This document shows, piece after piece, positions 5,354-7,571 of a stretch of DNA of 7,571 bases (position 1 is its first letter; each line of letters begins with the position of its first letter). The position numbers were made by a program, and so were the translations under genes. Under the pieces are notes generated by a model. The model had not been told where the DNA came from and did no database searches. It worked only from the letters and a program-made list of their open reading frames with translations. Origin of the DNA: Methanobacteriota archaeon (GTDB taxonomy: Archaea; Thermoplasmatota; Poseidoniia; Poseidoniales; Poseidoniaceae); NCBI GenBank assembly GCA_002725275.1, contig PBOE01000052.1, positions 1 through 7,571 on the forward strand. The letters are read 5' to 3'.

Positions 5354-7571
5354 TTGTCCTTGCGGATGGCGTCCGCCGTGCAAATGGTGGCCATGTTCAC
5401 GATGTGTCGAACGCCGTCTTGCCTCGCAACGAGCTGAACGGGGTGAGCCATGCCTTCGAGGATGGGGCCCGTCATCTCCGCATCGCCGAGTTCCTCAAGG
5501 AGTTTGTAGGCGATGTTGGCCGAGGCCAGGTTGGGTAAGATGAGGACGTTGGCCGGCCCGACCAACTGCATGAACGGGTATTCTTCCTGCACGGCGGGAT
5601 TGAGCGCTGTGTCGCTCTGCATGGGCCCGTCGATCATCAACGTGGGGTCCAGCGTTCGGGCCATGACGACCGCTTCTTCGATGCGATCGGTACGCTGCGC
5701 ACGCGTGGAACCAAAATTGGAGAAGGAGAGCATGGCCACCCGCGGCACGACGCCGAACCGTCGCGCCACCTTCGCAGTTTGAACAGCGATCTCTGCGAGC
5801 GTCCGACTGTCAGGGTAAACGTTCACGGTCGCATCAGCGAGGAAAATCGTCCGTCCCTTGACGTTCATCATGTAGCAGCCAATAACGCAGTGGGCGTCGT
5901 CGGCTTTTCCAATCAGTTCCAAGGTTGGACGAAGCACGTCGGCGTAATTTCGACTCACACCGCCAACGAAGCCATCGGCGTCCCCCGATTGGACCATTTG
6001 TGCAGCGAAATAGGGCCGGCTTTTGAGCAGACGCGCCGCATCGGGCCACGTGATGCCCTTGCGCTGTCGTCGCTTGAAGAAGGCGTTGGCGTACTCGACC
6101 TTCCGCCGTTCATCGTACCTTGGGTCGTACACCTCGTAGTCAAAATTCAACCCGAGTTCCTCCACCATCCGGTTGATGCGGTCAACCGGCCCGAGCAAAA
6201 TCGGGAAACAAATGCGTTGCTCGACGAGTTGAGCTGCCGCACGGAGAACCGATTCGTTGTCCCCCTCTGGGAAAACGATCCGCTTGCCCCTGCCTTTGAC
6301 CTGATTGATCATTTGTCGCATGACGGAGTAGGATTCCCCCAACCTCGCCTCGAGTTCCTCGCGGTAGCGATTGATGTCAAACGCCTTGGCCGAAATCCCG
6401 CTGATGCCCTCGTCCACGGCGGCCTGCGCCACGGCGGCGGCCTCCCATATCAAGACACGGCGGTCAAACGGTTTGGGGATGATGTAGTCGGGTCCGTACT
6501 GCATGACCACCCCGTCGTACGCCGCTGAAATGTAGTCAGGAACCGGTTCCTTGGCAAGCGCCGCAAGGGCTCGGGTGGCGGCCATTTTCATGTTCTGCGT
6601 GATGTCGCGTGCGCGAACATCGAGGGCCCCGCGGAAGATGTAAGGGAACCCGAGCACGTTGTTCACCTGATTGGCGTAATCCGACCGCCCCGTGGCGATG
6701 ATGGCGTCCTGACGCACCTCAAGCACCTCTTCAGGAAGAATTTCAGGCGTGGGATTGGCCAGCGCGAAGATGATGGGTTTCTCGGCCATGCTGGCGACCA
6801 TGGCCTTGGTGACCAAACCACCGCGAGACAGGCCGAGCATCACGTCAGCCCCGTTGAGGGCATCCGCCAAATCTCCGGCGGGGCGGTCTTGGGCGAAGGG
6901 CACTTTGTATTCGTTCAACTCCCCAGCGTCAAGGCGGGCTTTGGTGATGATGCCCTGACTGTCCACCAGCGTGATGTTGCCCATGGTGACGCCCACGGCG
7001 ACGTAGTGGTTCGCACAAGCGATGGCTGACGCACCCGCCCCGATGACCACGACCTTGAGGTCGGCCAGCGCCTTGCCCTGGAGTTCAGCGGCGTTCAGGA
7101 GGGCGGCGGCGGAAATGATGGCCGTGCCGTGCTGGTCGTCATGCATGACGGGAATGTCGGTGGCCTCGGAGATGCGGCGCTCGATTTCGAAGCACTCGGG
7201 TGCTTTGATGTCTTCAAGGTTGATGCCCCCAAACGTCTTGGAGATGTTCACGACGGTGTTGATGAATTCCTCGGGGTCTTCGGTGTCAACTTCAATATCG
7301 AAAACGTCGATGCCGGCGAAGGTCTTCAGGAGAAGGCCCTTGCCTTCCATGACCGGTTTGCTGGCAAGAGCACCAATGTTCCCGAGGCCAAGAACGGCCG
7401 TACCGTTGGAGATGACCGCGACCAGATTTCCCTTGGAGGTGTAGCGGTAAGCGTCCTCGGGTCGCTCTTCGATTTCAAGGCACGGAAACGCCACGCCGGG
7501 AGAGTAAGCCAGGCTCAATTCGTGAGCCGTAGCGTGTGGTTTGGTGGGCACGACCTTGATCTTTCCCTGAG
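5311..7571 (-). CDS. maeB: Malic enzyme fused to phosphotransacetylase-like domain (5' end cut)
   Basis: Oxidative decarboxylation of malate to pyruvate, MaeB type. The gene runs off the right edge: the frame stays open to base 7571 and adds QGKIKV before the internal GTG codon at 7551, matching the GKIQVSPTKP region of E. coli MaeB, so about 15-20 residues are missing. Numbering from the GTG, the malic domain has the catalytic Tyr16 in LAYSPGVA, the VMEGKG lysine (71), metal ligands in INLEDIKAPE (Glu113, Asp114) and HDDQHGTA (Asp139), and the dinucleotide loop GAGASA (171-176). Residues about 421-740 are phosphotransacetylase-like. In them the catalytic Ser and Asp of true phosphotransacetylases are replaced (Ala709, His716), as in MaeB, where this domain senses acetyl-CoA instead. 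NAD versus NADP preference is not clear; the residues after the second strand read DSQG. The promoter lies outside the window. Confidence 0.95.
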   Translation of the reverse strand, partial: QGKIKVVPTKPHATAHELSLAYSPGVAFPCLEIEERPEDAYRYTSKGNLVAVISNGTAVLGLGNIGALASKPVMEGKGLLLKTFAGIDVFDIEVDTEDPEEFINTVVNISKTFGGINLEDIKAPECFEIERRISEATDIPVMHDDQHGTAIISAAALLNAAELQGKALADLKVVVIGAGASAIACANHYVAVGVTMGNITLVDSQGIITKARLDAGELNEYKVPFAQDRPAGDLADALNGADVMLGLSRGGLVTKAMVASMAEKPIIFALANPTPEILPEEVLEVRQDAIIATGRSDYANQVNNVLGFPYIFRGALDVRARDITQNMKMAATRALAALAKEPVPDYISAAYDGVVMQYGPDYIIPKPFDRRVLIWEAAAVAQAAVDEGISGISAKAFDINRYREELEARLGESYSVMRQMINQVKGRGKRIVFPEGDNESVLRAAAQLVEQRICFPILLGPVDRINRMVEELGLNFDYEVYDPRYDERRKVEYANAFFKRRQRKGITWPDAARLLKSRPYFAAQMVQSGDADGFVGGVSRNYADVLRPTLELIGKADDAHCVIGCYMMNVKGRTIFLADATVNVYPDSRTLAEIAVQTAKVARRFGVVPRVAMLSFSNFGSTRAQRTDRIEEAVVMARTLDPTLMIDGPMQSDTALNPAVQEEYPFMQLVGPANVLILPNLASANIAYKLLEELGDAEMTGPILEGMAHPVQLVARQDGVRHIVNMATICTADAIRKDNYWETLVDPPSTSS

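Noticed and set aside
5779..6528. 249-codon plus-strand open frame inside the malic enzyme gene
   Set aside because: It lies entirely opposite a strongly conserved enzyme, and its translation looks like a reverse-complement shadow without a recognisable domain.
1..7571. CRISPR arrays, tRNA or rRNA genes, insertion sequences, toxin-antitoxin or defence genes
   Set aside because: No regularly spaced repeats, cloverleaf-like segments, transposase motifs or defence-family motifs were found on either strand. The genes are mostly metabolic or housekeeping.

Overview
This 7.57 kb, GC-rich window carries ten protein-coding genes packed almost end to end. I see no RNA gene, mobile element, CRISPR array or long repeat. 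The source is most likely an archaeon, with marine planktonic Euryarchaeota (Marine Group II / Poseidoniales type) as my best guess. The evidence is indirect. A TATA-like box sits about 25 bases before an ATG that has no Shine-Dalgarno site, which suggests a leaderless transcript, while genes inside the same runs have clear GGAGG-type sites. The gene mix (RlmH-type SPOUT methyltransferase, PduO-type cobalamin adenosyltransferase, malic enzyme-phosphotransacetylase fusion) occurs in both archaea and bacteria, so a bacterial source is not excluded.

Layout, left to right. A plus-strand Nudix hydrolase (43-453) meets the minus-strand block tail to tail with no spacer. The minus block, read from right to left, is an RlmH-like methyltransferase (3344-2910), a multi-pass membrane protein with a soluble helical tail (2882-2109), a putative promoter (about 2059-2064), a two-helix membrane protein (2036-1749), a DUF2203 protein (1658-1173) and a cobalamin adenosyltransferase (1149-454). 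A 78-base divergent spacer (3345-3422) separates this from a plus-strand run: a tryptophan-rich protein of unknown function (3423-3761), a glutathione-transferase-fold protein resembling prostaglandin E synthase 2 (3788-4480), and a degenerate formylglycine-generating-enzyme-like domain joined to a membrane hairpin (4484-5353). That run collides with the minus-strand malic enzyme (5311 to beyond the right edge), whose 3' end overlaps it by 43 bases.

Functionally this is mostly housekeeping and cofactor metabolism: nucleotide clean-up, adenosylcobalamin synthesis, rRNA modification, thiol-redox chemistry, and the malate-to-pyruvate reaction with a built-in acetyl-CoA sensing domain. The three small or membrane proteins are of unknown role. 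No coherent undescribed system, such as defence or secretion, is evident. The items most worth a second look are the mPGES-2-like protein, the membrane-anchored FGE-like protein beside it, the altered residues in the malic enzyme's phosphotransacetylase domain and in RlmH, and the very tight convergent gene ends.
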